Of a stretch of 64,000 bases of DNA, positions 21,457-32,402 are shown piece after piece (within the stretch, counting starts at the first letter, position 1; each line of letters opens with the position of its first letter). Source of the DNA: Thermomicrobiales bacterium (GTDB taxonomy: Bacteria; Chloroflexota; Chloroflexia; Thermomicrobiales; UBA6265); contig JAUJOZ010000009.1 of NCBI GenBank assembly GCA_030447415.1, positions 93,803 through 157,802 of the forward strand, given 5' to 3'. The notes beneath the pieces are model-generated. The model was given only the letters and a program-made list of their open reading frames with translations. It was not told where the DNA came from and ran no database searches. A program made the translations under genes and the position numbers.

Positions 21457-22296
21457 ATGCCTCGCCCGATGACCGACGGTGACGTCGCGGTGATGACCGG
21501 CGCAACGCAGCCGTCGCCCCTTTCTTCTCCTCGACTGCTTGTCTCTTCGACGCCTCGACTCGTCACCGAGGGGCTCAGCGTCCACTTCGGCCCGCGCTCG
21601 GCGCTGGACGCGATCGACGCCCGCTTCGGCCCAGCGGAAACCGTCAGCCTGCTCGGACCCAATGGGGCGGGCAAGAGTACGCTGCTCAAGGCACTGGCCG
21701 GCGTGCTGCCGCCAACGCACGGGGTCGTGCGGCTGGACGGCACCCCGGTCCGGCGCCCGAGTCCCGCCGTCGTCTACGTGCCGCAGCGCACCGGGGTCGA
21801 CTGGACCTTTCCCGTCAGCGTGCTCGACGTAGCGCTGATGGGGCGCGCCGCGCGCCGCTCCCGACTCACGCCCTTCGCCGCACGGGACCGGGCGGACGCA
21901 CTGGCGGCGCTGGAGCGGGTCGGCATGCGCCGCTTCGCCGATGTCCAGATCGGCCAGCTTTCCGGCGGCCAGCAGCAGCGGGTCTTCCTGGCGCGGGCGC
22001 TGGTGCAGGACGGAGACGTCTATCTTCTCGACGAGCCGTTCGCCGGCGTCGACGTCCCGACCCAGGAGCTGCTCGTGGCCATCTTCGGCCGGCTGCGCGA
22101 CGCGGGCAAGACGATCGTCTACGCGACGCACGATCTCCTCCAGGCGGCTGTCTCTTCCGATCGGGTGCTTCTCCTCAATCGCCGGCTGATCGCCGCCGGT
22201 CCCCCGCGGGACGTCATGACCGCGCCGAATCTGCGCGCGACGTTCGGCGGGGAGGCGGTGATCATCCAGGATGACGCGATGGGAGGCCCGCCGTGA
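21457..22296 (+). CDS. znuC: metal ABC transporter ATP-binding protein
   Basis: 'LLGPNGAGKSTLLKALAGVLPPTHG', 'YVPQRTGVDWTFPVSVLDVALMGR', 'LSGGQQQRVFLARALVQDGDVYLLDEPFAGVD'. Confidence 0.9.
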   Translation: MPRPMTDGDVAVMTGATQPSPLSSPRLLVSSTPRLVTEGLSVHFGPRSALDAIDARFGPAETVSLLGPNGAGKSTLLKALAGVLPPTHGVVRLDGTPVRRPSPAVVYVPQRTGVDWTFPVSVLDVALMGRAARRSRLTPFAARDRADALAALERVGMRRFADVQIGQLSGGQQQRVFLARALVQDGDVYLLDEPFAGVDVPTQELLVAIFGRLRDAGKTIVYATHDLLQAAVSSDRVLLLNRRLIAAGPPRDVMTAPNLRATFGGEAVIIQDDAMGGPP

Positions 22297-23183
22297 CGTC
22301 CTGGCTGCTTGATCCGTTGAGCCGGGCCTACATGCAGCACGCCTTCGCCGCCATCGTGCTGGTCGGCGTCATCTGCGGCGTGATCGGAGTCTTCGTCACG
22401 CTGCGGGGGCTCGCGTTCATGGGGGACGCGCTCGCCCACGCCATCTTCCCGGGCGTCGTCCTTGCCTTCGTCCTCGGCGGCAGCGTCCTCGTCGGCGCGC
22501 TGATCGCGGCGCTCCTGGTGTCGGTTGGAGTCGGAGCGATTGGCCAGGGGGGGCGCCTGTCCAACGACACGGCGATCGGTGTCCTCTTTGCCGGCGCCTT
22601 CGCCTTGGGCATTGCCATCATCTCCGCCCAGCGGACCTACGCACGGGACCTGACGAGCTTCCTGATTGGTTCCATCCTGGGCGTCTCGCGGACGGACCTG
22701 GTCCTGACGGCCGCCGTCGGCCTCGGCGTGCTCACGACGATCCTGCTCTTCCGACGGGAGTTGACGCTGGTCGCCTTCGACCGCACCTTCGCCCAGGCCA
22801 ACGGCTTTAGCCTGTGGGTCTACGATCAGCTCTTCCTTATCCTCCTGTCGCTGACGATCGTGGTGTCGTTGCAGACAGTCGGCAACGTCCTGGTCCTGGC
22901 GATGCTGGTCACCCCCGCCGCGACCGCCCGCCTCCTGACCGACCGCCTGCGGACGATGGCGCTGCTCGCCGCGCTGATCGGGGCGAGCGCGGGGGTCATC
23001 GGCCTCTACCTGTCGTACCACGCCGGGCTCGCCTCCGGCGCCAGCGTCGTCCTCGTCGCGACCGTTCTCTTCGGCGCGATCTATCTCTTCGCGCCGCGCA
23101 CCGGCGTCGTCACCGTCCGCCTCGGTCGCCGGCTCCACTTCGGCCACCCCGAGCGGGATGTCTTTCCCACCGACCCCGGTTAG
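22293..23183 (+). CDS. znuB: metal ABC transporter permease
   Basis: 'YMQHAFAAIVLVGVICGVIGVFVTLRGLAFMGDALAHAIFPGVVLAF', multi-TM ABC-3 family; overlaps end of upstream ATPase. Confidence 0.9.
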   Translation: MTSWLLDPLSRAYMQHAFAAIVLVGVICGVIGVFVTLRGLAFMGDALAHAIFPGVVLAFVLGGSVLVGALIAALLVSVGVGAIGQGGRLSNDTAIGVLFAGAFALGIAIISAQRTYARDLTSFLIGSILGVSRTDLVLTAAVGLGVLTTILLFRRELTLVAFDRTFAQANGFSLWVYDQLFLILLSLTIVVSLQTVGNVLVLAMLVTPAATARLLTDRLRTMALLAALIGASAGVIGLYLSYHAGLASGASVVLVATVLFGAIYLFAPRTGVVTVRLGRRLHFGHPERDVFPTDPG

Positions 23184-23439
23184 GGGTGTGCCATACTCGC
23201 CGCGAGACTTGGGGCCCGGGCCACCGCTGTCCAATCGCGACCCGGTCACCGTTGTGCGCCTCCGGCTGCCGCTCGTCGAATGATGGACCACGTCGGCGCC
23301 GTCCACGACGCGCTCCTGGAGCGCCGTGACCCGGCCGCGGTCGACAGGTACGATCCTCTCTGCGACCGGTTTGCCAAGCGCCAACGGCTTGAGTCGTGAC
23401 ACCGCTCTCCCGCGCGGAGCCACCCGAGGAGCAAACATC

Positions 23440-24138
23440 GTGACGATCGGTGACTTGAACCCTGCCGTCCGCTTGCTCTCGATTCAGGTGGGCCTACCGC
23501 AGCGACTGGGTGGGACCGGTCCCTCGGGCGCGACGGATCGGCCGTGGCGGAGCGGCTACGTCAAGGAGCCGGTGGCCGGTTCGGTTTGGCTCGGGCGGAC
23601 GAACCTGGTGGGCGACGGACAGGGGAACCTGAAGGTCCATGGCGGCCCTGAGCAGGCAGTACTCGCCTACGCGGCCGCTCACTATCCGCGCTGGCGGGGG
23701 GAGCTTGGGCGCCCCGATTTCCCGCACGGCGCGTTCGCCGAGAACTTCACCGTCGCGGGACTGGACGAGGAAACCGTCTGCATCGGCGACACGTTCGCCG
23801 TCGGTGACACCGAGATCCAGGTGTCGCAGCCGCGCCAGCCGTGCGCGAACATCTCCCGTCGCTGGGGGATCGCGGATCTCACAGCGCGGGTGCAGGCGAC
23901 CGGCCGCACCGGCTGGTACTTGCGTGTCCTCAAGGAAGGGAACGTTGCCTCGGGCCTCCCCGTCGTGCTGCTCGACCGTCCCTGCCCGGACTGGACGATC
24001 GCCCGTACCCACCGCGTGATGCAGGGGCGGCGGCGTGACCGCGGAGCGGCCGCCGAGCTGGCCGCCTGCCCGTTCCTCTCGCCCCGCTGGCGCGCGGTGC
24101 TGGCCGAGGCGGTGGCACCAGAGAAGACCGAACCATGA
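23440..24138 (+). CDS. MOSC domain-containing protein (YiiM-like)
   Basis: 'LLSIQVGLPQRL', 'GPEQAVLAYAAAHYPRWRGELGRPDFPHGAFAENFTVAGLDEETVCIGDTFAVGDTEIQVSQPRQPC'; GTG start at 23440. Confidence 0.88.
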   Translation: MTIGDLNPAVRLLSIQVGLPQRLGGTGPSGATDRPWRSGYVKEPVAGSVWLGRTNLVGDGQGNLKVHGGPEQAVLAYAAAHYPRWRGELGRPDFPHGAFAENFTVAGLDEETVCIGDTFAVGDTEIQVSQPRQPCANISRRWGIADLTARVQATGRTGWYLRVLKEGNVASGLPVVLLDRPCPDWTIARTHRVMQGRRRDRGAAAELAACPFLSPRWRAVLAEAVAPEKTEP

Positions 24139-24285
24139 GGGGAGCCGGCTGCCACGCCTCGCGGATCGTCCGCTACAGACCCTCCCGGCAGGGTAAAGCG
24201 CGTATCCGGACGCCGCTGGTACGCCGCTTGCGCTCGCAGCCGATGGGACTAAGGATCCGGCCTAGACGAGAGGAGAATACGACTG

Positions 24286-24882
24286 ATGGCCGACGATAAG
24301 AACACCAAGACGATCGCCGACTATGTGGGCGACATGGTGGCGCTGGAAGACCACATCGAGGAGGCGCTCGATCGCCAGCTTGAGATGTCGAAGGAGCACC
24401 CGCTGGCCGGCCCGGCGGTGCAGCGCTTCCACGACATGGTCAAGGCGAACCGTGACACGCTCAAGCAGTACCAGCAGGAGCTGGGCGACACCGCCGGCAA
24501 CCCGATCAAGGCCGCAGGCGCGACGGTGCTCGGGGTCGCGGCCGGCATTATCGACAAGATTCGGACCGAGGGCGTCTCCAAGGCGCTACGGGACGACTAC
24601 ACCGCCTTCAACCACGCCGCCATCGGCTACACCATGCTCCACACCACGGCTCTGGCCCTTGGCGACCAGCGCACGGCGGACCTGGCCGAGCGTGGCCTGA
24701 CCGGCTACGCCAGCGCGGTCCAGGAGATCAACCACATCATTGGCGACGTGGTCGTCTGGGAGCTCCAGAAGGACGACCACCGGCTCGCCAACCCGCAGGC
24801 GGCCTCCCAGAGCCGGGAAACCGTCGACCGCGTGTGGAAGCAGACCGACAAGAGCGGCATGACGCAGCAGTTCAGCGGCTAG
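24286..24882 (+). CDS. ferritin-like / DUF892-like hypothetical protein
   Basis: Helical acidic protein 'IADYVGDMVALEDHIEEALDRQLEMSKEHP...AVQEINHIIGDVVVWELQ'. Confidence 0.7.
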   Translation: MADDKNTKTIADYVGDMVALEDHIEEALDRQLEMSKEHPLAGPAVQRFHDMVKANRDTLKQYQQELGDTAGNPIKAAGATVLGVAAGIIDKIRTEGVSKALRDDYTAFNHAAIGYTMLHTTALALGDQRTADLAERGLTGYASAVQEINHIIGDVVVWELQKDDHRLANPQAASQSRETVDRVWKQTDKSGMTQQFSG

Positions 24883-24911
24883 GATCGAGGGGCTCGATCA
24901 CATGGAATCCT

Positions 24912-24939
24912 CTCGGGGGCGCCGATCGGCGCCCCCGGG
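24912..24939. terminator. hairpin terminator-like palindrome
   Basis: CGGGGGCGCCGATCGGCGCCCCCG perfect palindrome 30 nt after the stop at 24882. Confidence 0.7.
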
Positions 24940-25081
24940 GCATGTCCGCCGCCCCCGCCGCGCGGCCCCCGCGCGCCTCTCCCGGGGACCCCCGCGATTG
25001 CTCACCTTCCCAGAGCGACCCCTTCCCGAAGCCGGTCGAACGCTCTGCCGGGACTTCCTTCTGCCGACCGATTGCTGGGGC

Positions 25082-26038
25082 CTACCAGTGCACTTCCACC
25101 CGGGTGCCCAGGTCAGCGAAGGCGTAGACGTGGTCCGCCGCCCAGGGCGCGAGCGCGACGCAGCCGCCGCTCGGTCCATCTCCCCACGGCAAGACGTTGC
25201 CGAGCCAGTCGAGCGAGAAGGAGTGGAAGCCGTTGCTGCGCGCCGGGTCAAAGGCGACCCAGTCCGTGATGAAGGCCTGGCCCCAGGCGGTCCACGCCAG
25301 CCCCTCGTGCTTGGCGTAGACGTAGAACGTGCCGTTCGCGGTGGCGAAGAAGCCGTCCGCCGAGGGATCGAACCCCATCGCGCCCCAGTAACTCGCGACC
25401 GGGGTCCCACCCTCATACAACGTGACCGTTTGACTGCTCCGGTCGATATCGATCCACCGCTCGGCCGGCGCGCCATCGAAGCCAAGGTAGGCGCTCCAGA
25501 CCCAGCCCCGGCCGCCGAAATAGTCGATCGGCAGGTATCCGTCGACCGCGTCCCCAGTCACCACGACCGGATTGCCCTGCCAGACGGTGCCGAGCACGGT
25601 GGCCTCGAACCCAGCCCACGCGCGGACGTTGAGGGAGCTCGCGGTGACCCAGGCGGTGTAGCCGCCCGTCCCAGCGCTGGTCCACGGGTCGGTCCAGCCG
25701 CCCCGGCTCCCCCAGCCGTCCCACCCACCCCCGGCCCCGTCGAGCGTCAGGTAACCGCCGTAGACCCAGCCGTCCACGCCGGCGTAGTGCACCTCGTACC
25801 AACCCTCTTCCGTCGGGCCGGAAACGATCTCGACCCACTCGCCGTACCCGACCTGGGTGATGACCCAGCTCCAGGTCCCGGGCTCGGCACGTAGGTTCAA
25901 CGCGCCGGCGGTCACCGTCGCGCCCTGGCCGGCGTGGGCTGGGGCCGGTACGGCGGCAACCGTGACCGACAGCGCCACGGCAAACACGAGCCACGCGAGC
26001 CGGGCCCGCCACGGCGCGCCCCCGTTTCGGAACACCAT
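25082..26038 (-). CDS. SH3-domain L,D-transpeptidase (YkuD family), secreted
   Basis: Signal peptide, SH3b-like 'ALNLRAEPGTWSWVITQVGYGEWVEI' and 'SLNVRAWAGFEATVLGTVWQGNPVVV', catalytic motif 'GPSGGCVALAPWAADHVYAFADLGTRVEV'. Confidence 0.87.
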   Translation of the reverse strand: MVFRNGGAPWRARLAWLVFAVALSVTVAAVPAPAHAGQGATVTAGALNLRAEPGTWSWVITQVGYGEWVEIVSGPTEEGWYEVHYAGVDGWVYGGYLTLDGAGGGWDGWGSRGGWTDPWTSAGTGGYTAWVTASSLNVRAWAGFEATVLGTVWQGNPVVVTGDAVDGYLPIDYFGGRGWVWSAYLGFDGAPAERWIDIDRSSQTVTLYEGGTPVASYWGAMGFDPSADGFFATANGTFYVYAKHEGLAWTAWGQAFITDWVAFDPARSNGFHSFSLDWLGNVLPWGDGPSGGCVALAPWAADHVYAFADLGTRVEVHW

Positions 26039-26678
26039 GCGCACTCCCCCACTCCGTACGCATTGCGGCCCGTCGATGGCCGCGTCCCGTCGCCCTCCGT
26101 CGGCCACCGCGGGCTCCCCCGAGCCACACGACCAGCCTACTGCGCAGGGTCGCGGTGGGGACATCTCCCCACCTGCCCCCCAGCTTACGGTATGCCGGTG
26201 GGGGATTGTCACGCTGGCAACCCGACTCGGCCCGACCGTACAGTCCCAAGTTTGACCAGTCAGTCATGTCCAGGGTTGTCCGAGCTATCCGGCGCGATCA
26301 ATCTGACCCACTCGTGTTGACTAGGCGTTCAACAAAGCGTTCCGCAACCCCATTTTGGTCCTCTCCCGACTGGGTCACCACGCGGTTCGGCTGTGCCGAT
26401 GGAGCACAACGCCGGAAGGCGGCAATGAGAGAAACCACGTGAGCGTCGCTTCCCCGATGTCACGATGCGCGCGGCCCAACTCGGCCACAGCCAATGCGTG
26501 GTGGCGCCTCCGTACGTTGCCCGGCAGCGCCAGGCGCAGCTACGCCGGTGCACCAGACATAGACCGATGGTCCCCCGGGCGTAGACCAGCCACCGGGCCG
26601 GCGCTATCCTGCCCCTCCATCCGTGGGCCGACCAGGGCCGCAGGATGCTTGTTGCTCGGCCGGAGGAGTCGCGGACCG

Positions 26679-27839
26679 ATGATGGAGCGGAGAGTCCCGC
26701 CGGAGGCGGATCAAGAGAGCGAGGCCGCAGCGCACGCGCCTGATCCCTGGATCGGCGCGCCACGCTTCCCGCTGGAGCGGTTAGCGGCGTTCGTGGTGGT
26801 CCTTCTCACCGCGGCCGGGTTGCCCCCTGACGAGGCCCGACGAGCAGCCAACATCTTGGTCACCGCCGACGTCCGCGGCGTCGATTCTCACGGTGTGGCC
26901 CGGCTCCCCTACTTCGTCAACCGCTTGCGGCGTGGGCTGATCGACACGGCGGCGTCATTACGCACGCTCCGGGAGACACCGGCGACGCTCGCCCTCGACG
27001 CAAACAACGGCTTCGGCCTGACGCTCGCGGCCGCGGCGATGGAACGCTGCATTGCCAAGGCCGAAACCGCCGGTGTTTGCCTGACCACCGTCCGCCACGG
27101 CAACCATTTCGGCATGGCGGCCTATTACGCGTTGATGGCGCCGCGGCGCGGCCTCGGCGGGTTGGCCATGACCAACGCGTCGCCTCTGGTGACTCCTACC
27201 TTCGGCACCCGGGGGATGCTCGGCACGAACCCGCTGGCCGTCGCCGTCCCGACCGGCAGCGGCGACGAGCCACCGCTGGTTCTCGACATGGCGACCAGCG
27301 CCGTTGCTTGGGGCAAGATCGAGATCGCGCGGCGGGCCGGCGAACCGATTCCGAGCGGCTGGGCACTCGACGAAGCGGGACAGCCGACGACCGACCCATG
27401 GGCGGCGCGCTGGCTGACCCCACTCGGCGGCGAGCGCGCGACCGGTGGCCACAAGGGCTACGGCCTCGGGGTGATCGTGGATACGCTCTGCGGCCCGCTC
27501 GCGGGCGCCGCGTGGAGCGCGCGGGTGTCGGGCTCCCGGGGTCCAGACCAACCGGCCGGTATCGGCCATACCTTCATGGCATGGCGCATCGACGCCTTCC
27601 GCGATCCCGAGGGGTTCTTCGCCGACCTACGGGCGATGCTCGCCGAACTGCGCGGCACCCCGCCGGCGCGAGGCCGCGACGCGACTGGCGTCCTCGTCCC
27701 TGGCGACCCGGAGGCCGCCGCCGAGGCAGCGAACGACCGGCTGGGCATCCCGGTCAAGCAGGCGGTGCTGGCCGAGCTGCGGGTACTCGCTGCGGAGTTG
27801 GGTGTCCCATTCGACCTCGACAACTCGACGCCGAGATAG
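26679..27839 (+). CDS. malate/L-lactate dehydrogenase family (Ldh2) oxidoreductase
   Basis: 'ADVRGVDSHGVARLPYFVNRLRRG', 'NHFGMAAYYALMA', 'TNASPLVTPTFGTRGMLGTNPLAVAVP', 'GHKGYGLGVIVDTLCGPLAGA'. Confidence 0.92.
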   Translation: MMERRVPPEADQESEAAAHAPDPWIGAPRFPLERLAAFVVVLLTAAGLPPDEARRAANILVTADVRGVDSHGVARLPYFVNRLRRGLIDTAASLRTLRETPATLALDANNGFGLTLAAAAMERCIAKAETAGVCLTTVRHGNHFGMAAYYALMAPRRGLGGLAMTNASPLVTPTFGTRGMLGTNPLAVAVPTGSGDEPPLVLDMATSAVAWGKIEIARRAGEPIPSGWALDEAGQPTTDPWAARWLTPLGGERATGGHKGYGLGVIVDTLCGPLAGAAWSARVSGSRGPDQPAGIGHTFMAWRIDAFRDPEGFFADLRAMLAELRGTPPARGRDATGVLVPGDPEAAAEAANDRLGIPVKQAVLAELRVLAAELGVPFDLDNSTPR

Positions 27840-27987
27840 GGGCGCTCGGAGCACGGGCTCTCCTGCGATGAGGTCATCTGAATCGGGAGCTCCGCCCGAG
27901 CAACCGTTCGCTCAGAGACGTCCGAGAGCGCGGGTTCACAACGTCGTGATATCGCGTCGTCACCGGGGAGCCGACAAGCACAAAGAA

Positions 27988-28014
27988 GGGCCGCGTCGGT
28001 AACCGACGCGGCCC
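27988..28014. terminator. perfect hairpin GGGCCGCGTCGGT-A-ACCGACGCGGCCC
   Basis: 13-bp perfect arms, downstream of the Ldh2-family gene. Confidence 0.65.
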
Positions 28015-28539
28015 CACTGATTCACGTTGGCGTTGGCGCCCAATTTCACGAAGACGCCGGCATCTGGATCGAAATAAACCGGGCGGCCGGCGAGTTGCCC
28101 TACCTGCCGCGGGGGTCGATGCTCGTGCGTCCGATGGCTGTGCCGCTTCCGGCGCCCCGCGGGCCACGGGGCGCTATCTATCGACCTGCCAGACCCCCCA
28201 GAACACGCAATTGCTCTTCACCGGAGTAACCTCCGAGCCCCGCCGGTTGAGGTCACCGTCCAGACTGGGCGGTCCCTGCTCGTGCAGCGGCTTGCGGTAC
28301 CCTTTAGCACGTCGATGAACGGTTGTCAAGTTGAACGTGGTGCAAGTGCTACGTCCTTCTGTCCCCGTCAATTCGGGGTCTTGCGGGCTGGTGATGCGCC
28401 CTGCCGCGTGCGGGCCGCCGGGTGCCGGCGACCTGGGTCCACTTACCGGGTGGTCGGTGCTTCTGGAGCCAGGCCTGCGTGGTCTCACCGTGGCATCCGG
28501 TACCATAGGGACTGACCACGGAAGGAGGGGTCGAGTCTG

Positions 28540-29334
28540 ATGTCTCGCATGCTTGGATTGGCGCGGCGACCACCCACGGCGGCGTCCATCGCGTTCCTGC
28601 TGGCCGTCCTGATCGCGACGGCGTGGGGTCCTCTGCCGCTCGCGCGTGTCGCCCGTGGCGCCGCCTTGACCCCGACGCCGGTCGTGGTCGATGGCCGGGT
28701 CTACGACGCGTACGTTCCCGCCGCCACCAAGGCCGGCCAGTTCGACCGATATACGTGCGAGTTCGACGCCGCCTGGGTGGTCTTCGAGACGTTCGGTCTC
28801 GACGTGGGCCTCGAGGAACAGATGGCCGTCATCGGCGTCGACCGGCGCGTCGAGCCGTACGCCGTGGAAACACCGACCGGGTTTCTCATCTACGGCGGCG
28901 ACATCACCGAGGCCTTCTCCGGCGACCACACGGACAACCTCTTGGCTCGCTCCACTGGCCAGGCGATGCGGGCCGTGTTCGAGCACTACGGACTGCGCGT
29001 GACGGCGGTCCACGACCGGGTTAGCCTTGAGCGGGCGCTGCGCCGCGGCAGGTTGATCTGGATGAAGGCCACGGTCGACTTCCTCCCGTGGCAGGCCGCG
29101 ACCTGGATCACGCCCGAGGGCGAGGAGATCAAGACGGTGCTCGGCAACGACCACGCTGTCGTCGTCATCGGCTACAACGCGGACGGGGTCGTCATCCGGG
29201 ATGTGCTCGGGCCGACGACCACCAACTGGGAGCGTCCCTACGAGTACGAGGTCGATTGGGATACCTTCCTGGCGGTCTGGGAAGCGCAAGGGTTCGACGG
29301 CCTCGCCGTGGGTCTCCCCACCGGATCACGTTGA
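28540..29334 (+). CDS. secreted C39-like (papain-fold) peptidase family protein
   Basis: Signal peptide; Cys region 'FDRYTCEFDAAWVVFETFG', His region 'LGNDHAVVVIGYNADGVVIRDVLGPTTTNWERPY'. Confidence 0.75.
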   Translation: MSRMLGLARRPPTAASIAFLLAVLIATAWGPLPLARVARGAALTPTPVVVDGRVYDAYVPAATKAGQFDRYTCEFDAAWVVFETFGLDVGLEEQMAVIGVDRRVEPYAVETPTGFLIYGGDITEAFSGDHTDNLLARSTGQAMRAVFEHYGLRVTAVHDRVSLERALRRGRLIWMKATVDFLPWQAATWITPEGEEIKTVLGNDHAVVVIGYNADGVVIRDVLGPTTTNWERPYEYEVDWDTFLAVWEAQGFDGLAVGLPTGSR

Positions 29335-29460
29335 CTTAGACGCTGATCTCCTGCTTCGGCCGTCGCCACCGGCCTGGATCGACGCCCGTTCACCACCTGG
29401 CAGCGGCGACGCCGGCATCGCCCAATCGACCCAGCACCAGACATCGGACCCCGAACGGTC

Positions 29461-30537
29461 ATGGCCATCCGCCCCAGTCCCCGCAGGCCCACCGCTGGTG
29501 CCGACCCGGTCGATCCCGGGCTCGGCGAGGCGTTGGCCGTCTGGGCGCTCCTCGGCGCGGTCGCGGTCGGCATCCTGACGACGCACGGCCGCCGTCCAGA
29601 GCTTCCCCACAGCCGACCCGGGCGGGGTGGGCTAGCCAGCGGCGTCGGACAGGCGCTGGTCTTCGTCCGGCATCCGCTAACGGTGGCGGCGGCGCCGCTC
29701 GCCGCGCTGGCACTTGAACGCCTGCCAAGCGGAGCCGCGGGACCCGCGCTCGCGCGGAGTGCCGTCGCATCCGCTGTCGCGCAGGCGTTGACGAAGCGGG
29801 TTGCCGCGCGACGAGGGGTAGACGTCCGGCCGGGCGATGGTCCCGCGGTGGCCGGCGTCGTCGCGGCGCTGGCGCTGACGACCGAAGCCGTGCGGGTTGC
29901 CGGGATCGGCGGGACGGCGCCGTGGTCAGCTGGCGACCGTGCCCGCCTCGGGCTTGCCGCTGGAATCCTCGTGCCCGCGCTGCCGTGGGTGTTCGCCGAC
30001 GTCGGGGTCTACGTCGGCGACGTGCCGGTCATTGGCGCCCCGGTCCTCTCCCACGGCGCCGTCCACCTCGGCCACCACCACGGCATGGACGGCGCACTCC
30101 TTGCCCTTACCGCCCTCGCGCTCTCGCGCCAACTGAGCCAGATGCGCACGCCGGTTCGGCGAGAAGGGTTATCGCTCGCCCTCGCCCTACTCCTTGCCTA
30201 CGGCATCGAGCGCGCCGCCCAAGACGCGTGGCACGAGCAGGTGTTCAAGCGCGGGTGGACCAGGGTCGTGCTGCCGGAAGTCGTGAGGGGTGGGCGCCCA
30301 ATCGCCACCCCGGCCTGGAGTGTGCTCCTGCTCGCGGCTGCCGCCTTCGACGCCCTGTTTCGCCACTGGGCACGGACCGGCGCGATGGCCACCTCGTCTC
30401 CGGCGAATCGCCGACCAGTCGCGGGGCCGAGTGTCCGCCAGCGCTTCAGGAGGCTGGGGTCGTGCGGCAAACCACGCCCGGTCTCTAGCCGGTCGCGCCC
30501 ACCTTGGGTGCGACCGGCGTCCCCTGCCACCCGGTAA
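29461..30537 (+). CDS. hypothetical multi-TM membrane protein (C-terminus uncertain)
   Basis: Long hydrophobic ORF 'LGLAAGILVPALPWVFADVGVYVGDVPVIGAPVLSHGAVHLGHHHGMDGALLALTALALSRQ'; its 3' end overlaps a hairpin at 30488-30518. Confidence 0.6.
   Translation: MAIRPSPRRPTAGADPVDPGLGEALAVWALLGAVAVGILTTHGRRPELPHSRPGRGGLASGVGQALVFVRHPLTVAAAPLAALALERLPSGAAGPALARSAVASAVAQALTKRVAARRGVDVRPGDGPAVAGVVAALALTTEAVRVAGIGGTAPWSAGDRARLGLAAGILVPALPWVFADVGVYVGDVPVIGAPVLSHGAVHLGHHHGMDGALLALTALALSRQLSQMRTPVRREGLSLALALLLAYGIERAAQDAWHEQVFKRGWTRVVLPEVVRGGRPIATPAWSVLLLAAAAFDALFRHWARTGAMATSSPANRRPVAGPSVRQRFRRLGSCGKPRPVSSRSRPPWVRPASPATR
30488..30518. terminator. hairpin GCCGGTCGCGCCCA-CCT-TGGGTGCGACCGGC
   Basis: 14-bp stem with one G-T pair. 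Confidence 0.55.
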
Positions 30538-31091
30538 TCTGGGGAGCGACGCGACGGGCGGGGCAAGAAGAACTCGGTCGTGTCGGTGCCCGAGCAAGAC
30601 TCCCCGACTCGTCGGAGCGCCGCCATCGCGTCGGGTGCGACGCTGCCACTCGCCAGGGTGGTCGACTTCGCGTCGCCGCCGAAGACGCGGTCGCCAACTG
30701 GCGCGCCGAGCACGACCGCTCGTCGGTGTCACGGACGAGCGGCCAGCCACGCGGTCGACAATCTGCGGAGACGCATGCCGACGGCGAATGTTGTCCGGGG
30801 CACGCGGCTTTCGGTTCTGCCGGACGCTCCACGTCGGACCGTGCGCTCGGGGCGAGGCGAGCGTATCATGGCGGTATGCCATCGTAGGCTAATGGGAGCC
30901 CGGCGCGGTCGTCGGCGACGCGTGTGCGCATGGAGTCCAGCCGAGAAGTGGTCCCTGTCTGGCCACTTGGGCTTGGTCGGGGTTGTTACGCGAGCGGAGC
31001 CGTGGGCGTCGGCCACGGACGCCCGCGGTGTGGTCCAGCCGGCCCCGTGGGAAGCGGCGAACCGGTGGGAAGATCGAGGAGGGATCATCGC

Positions 31092-32402
31092 GTGCGGCGG
31101 CACCCAAGTGCGTTCCTGGTCCTCGCACTGGTCCTAGTCCAGGCGTTGGCCCTCGTTCCGGGTCGGGCAATGGCCCAGGGTGTGGACGAGGACGCCAACA
31201 CGTACGAGAGCCCGACATTCGGCTACACCCTGTCCTGGGGCGAGGCCTGGTCGGTGGAGGAGGAGTTCTCCGAGAACGACTTCGACTTCCTGCAGCTCGG
31301 GACCTCGCGCAGCACCCTCTATCTGGAAGGTCAGGAAAACTTCGAGGGTGAGGTCGACGCCTGCCTCGAGAACGCGCTCGGGAACATCACGGGCGAGCCG
31401 GACATCGACAACGTCGAGCCGCTCGAGGGTGAGGATGGCAAGCCGGTTGCCGGCGCCGAGGAGGGACGCGCCTACGCCGCCTACACGTACGAGGTCCCGC
31501 AGGAGGACGCTGAACCGCTCGCAGGGGCAGCGTACCTGGAGTGCCGCACCCTCATCCCCGGGACGGCGGCGCTGGAGATCACGTTCGCGACCGGGCGCGA
31601 CAGTTACGAAGACGAGCAGCCGCTGGCCCAGGAAGTCCTCGACACCCTGGTCATCCCCGTCCCGGCCGAGGGCGAGGACAGCGACCCAGGGGAAACCGAC
31701 GCCGACGCCGACGCCGGTGAAGAGGATGAGGACGAAGGGGACTCCACCGTCAACGACGATGCCTCCACCTCCGACGACGGCGACACCGCGGACGATGAGG
31801 CGTCGGCCGAGGAGTTGATCGAGCTGATGCAGGAGAGCGCCGCGGACATCGACGAGTATTGGAGCGCGACCTTCGAGGCCAGTGGTCTCGACTACGAGAG
31901 CCCGACCGTGGAGTACTACGACGACACCATCGAAACCGGCTGTGGCACCGTGGAGCCCCTCGGCACCGGCCCGCACTATTGTCCGCCGGACCGAGCCATC
32001 TACATGGACGTGCCGTTCATGGAGGATTACGTCGTCTCTGACTACGGCGAGTTCTCGGCCGCCTTCGTCGTGGCCCACGAGTGGGGGCACCACATCCAGG
32101 AGCTGCTCGACGTCAGGTCGTGCCAGATCCAGGAGTGCCTCGTCGGCTCGACCAGCCTCGAGATCGAGCTCCAAGCCGACTGCATGGCAGGGTCTTGGAC
32201 CCGCTACGCCGACGATGAAGGATCGCTCCGGTTCGGCGACACGGAGTCGGCCGTGGTGGTCCTCGCGCAATTGGTCGGTGACCCGGAGGGCACGGCGGTC
32301 GATGATCCGGCCGTGCATGGCCCCGGCTCCCTCCGGGCGTACTGGTTCCTGAACGGTTACTACAACGGCGTCGAGATTTGCCTCTCCGACGGCCGCTTGT
32401 AA
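31092..32402 (+). CDS. YpfJ-type neutral zinc metallopeptidase, secreted
   Basis: 'FVVAHEWGHHIQELLD' (HEXXH) and 'SLEIELQADCMAGSWTRYADDEG'; acidic linker 'DADADAGEEDEDEGDSTVNDD'; GTG start 31092. Confidence 0.85.
   Translation: MRRHPSAFLVLALVLVQALALVPGRAMAQGVDEDANTYESPTFGYTLSWGEAWSVEEEFSENDFDFLQLGTSRSTLYLEGQENFEGEVDACLENALGNITGEPDIDNVEPLEGEDGKPVAGAEEGRAYAAYTYEVPQEDAEPLAGAAYLECRTLIPGTAALEITFATGRDSYEDEQPLAQEVLDTLVIPVPAEGEDSDPGETDADADAGEEDEDEGDSTVNDDASTSDDGDTADDEASAEELIELMQESAADIDEYWSATFEASGLDYESPTVEYYDDTIETGCGTVEPLGTGPHYCPPDRAIYMDVPFMEDYVVSDYGEFSAAFVVAHEWGHHIQELLDVRSCQIQECLVGSTSLEIELQADCMAGSWTRYADDEGSLRFGDTESAVVVLAQLVGDPEGTAVDDPAVHGPGSLRAYWFLNGYYNGVEICLSDGRL

Noticed and set aside
30540-30890. 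Possible protein-coding remnant ('VAAEDAVANWRAEHDRSS')
   Set aside because: Only a short protein-like fragment with no recognisable family or start.
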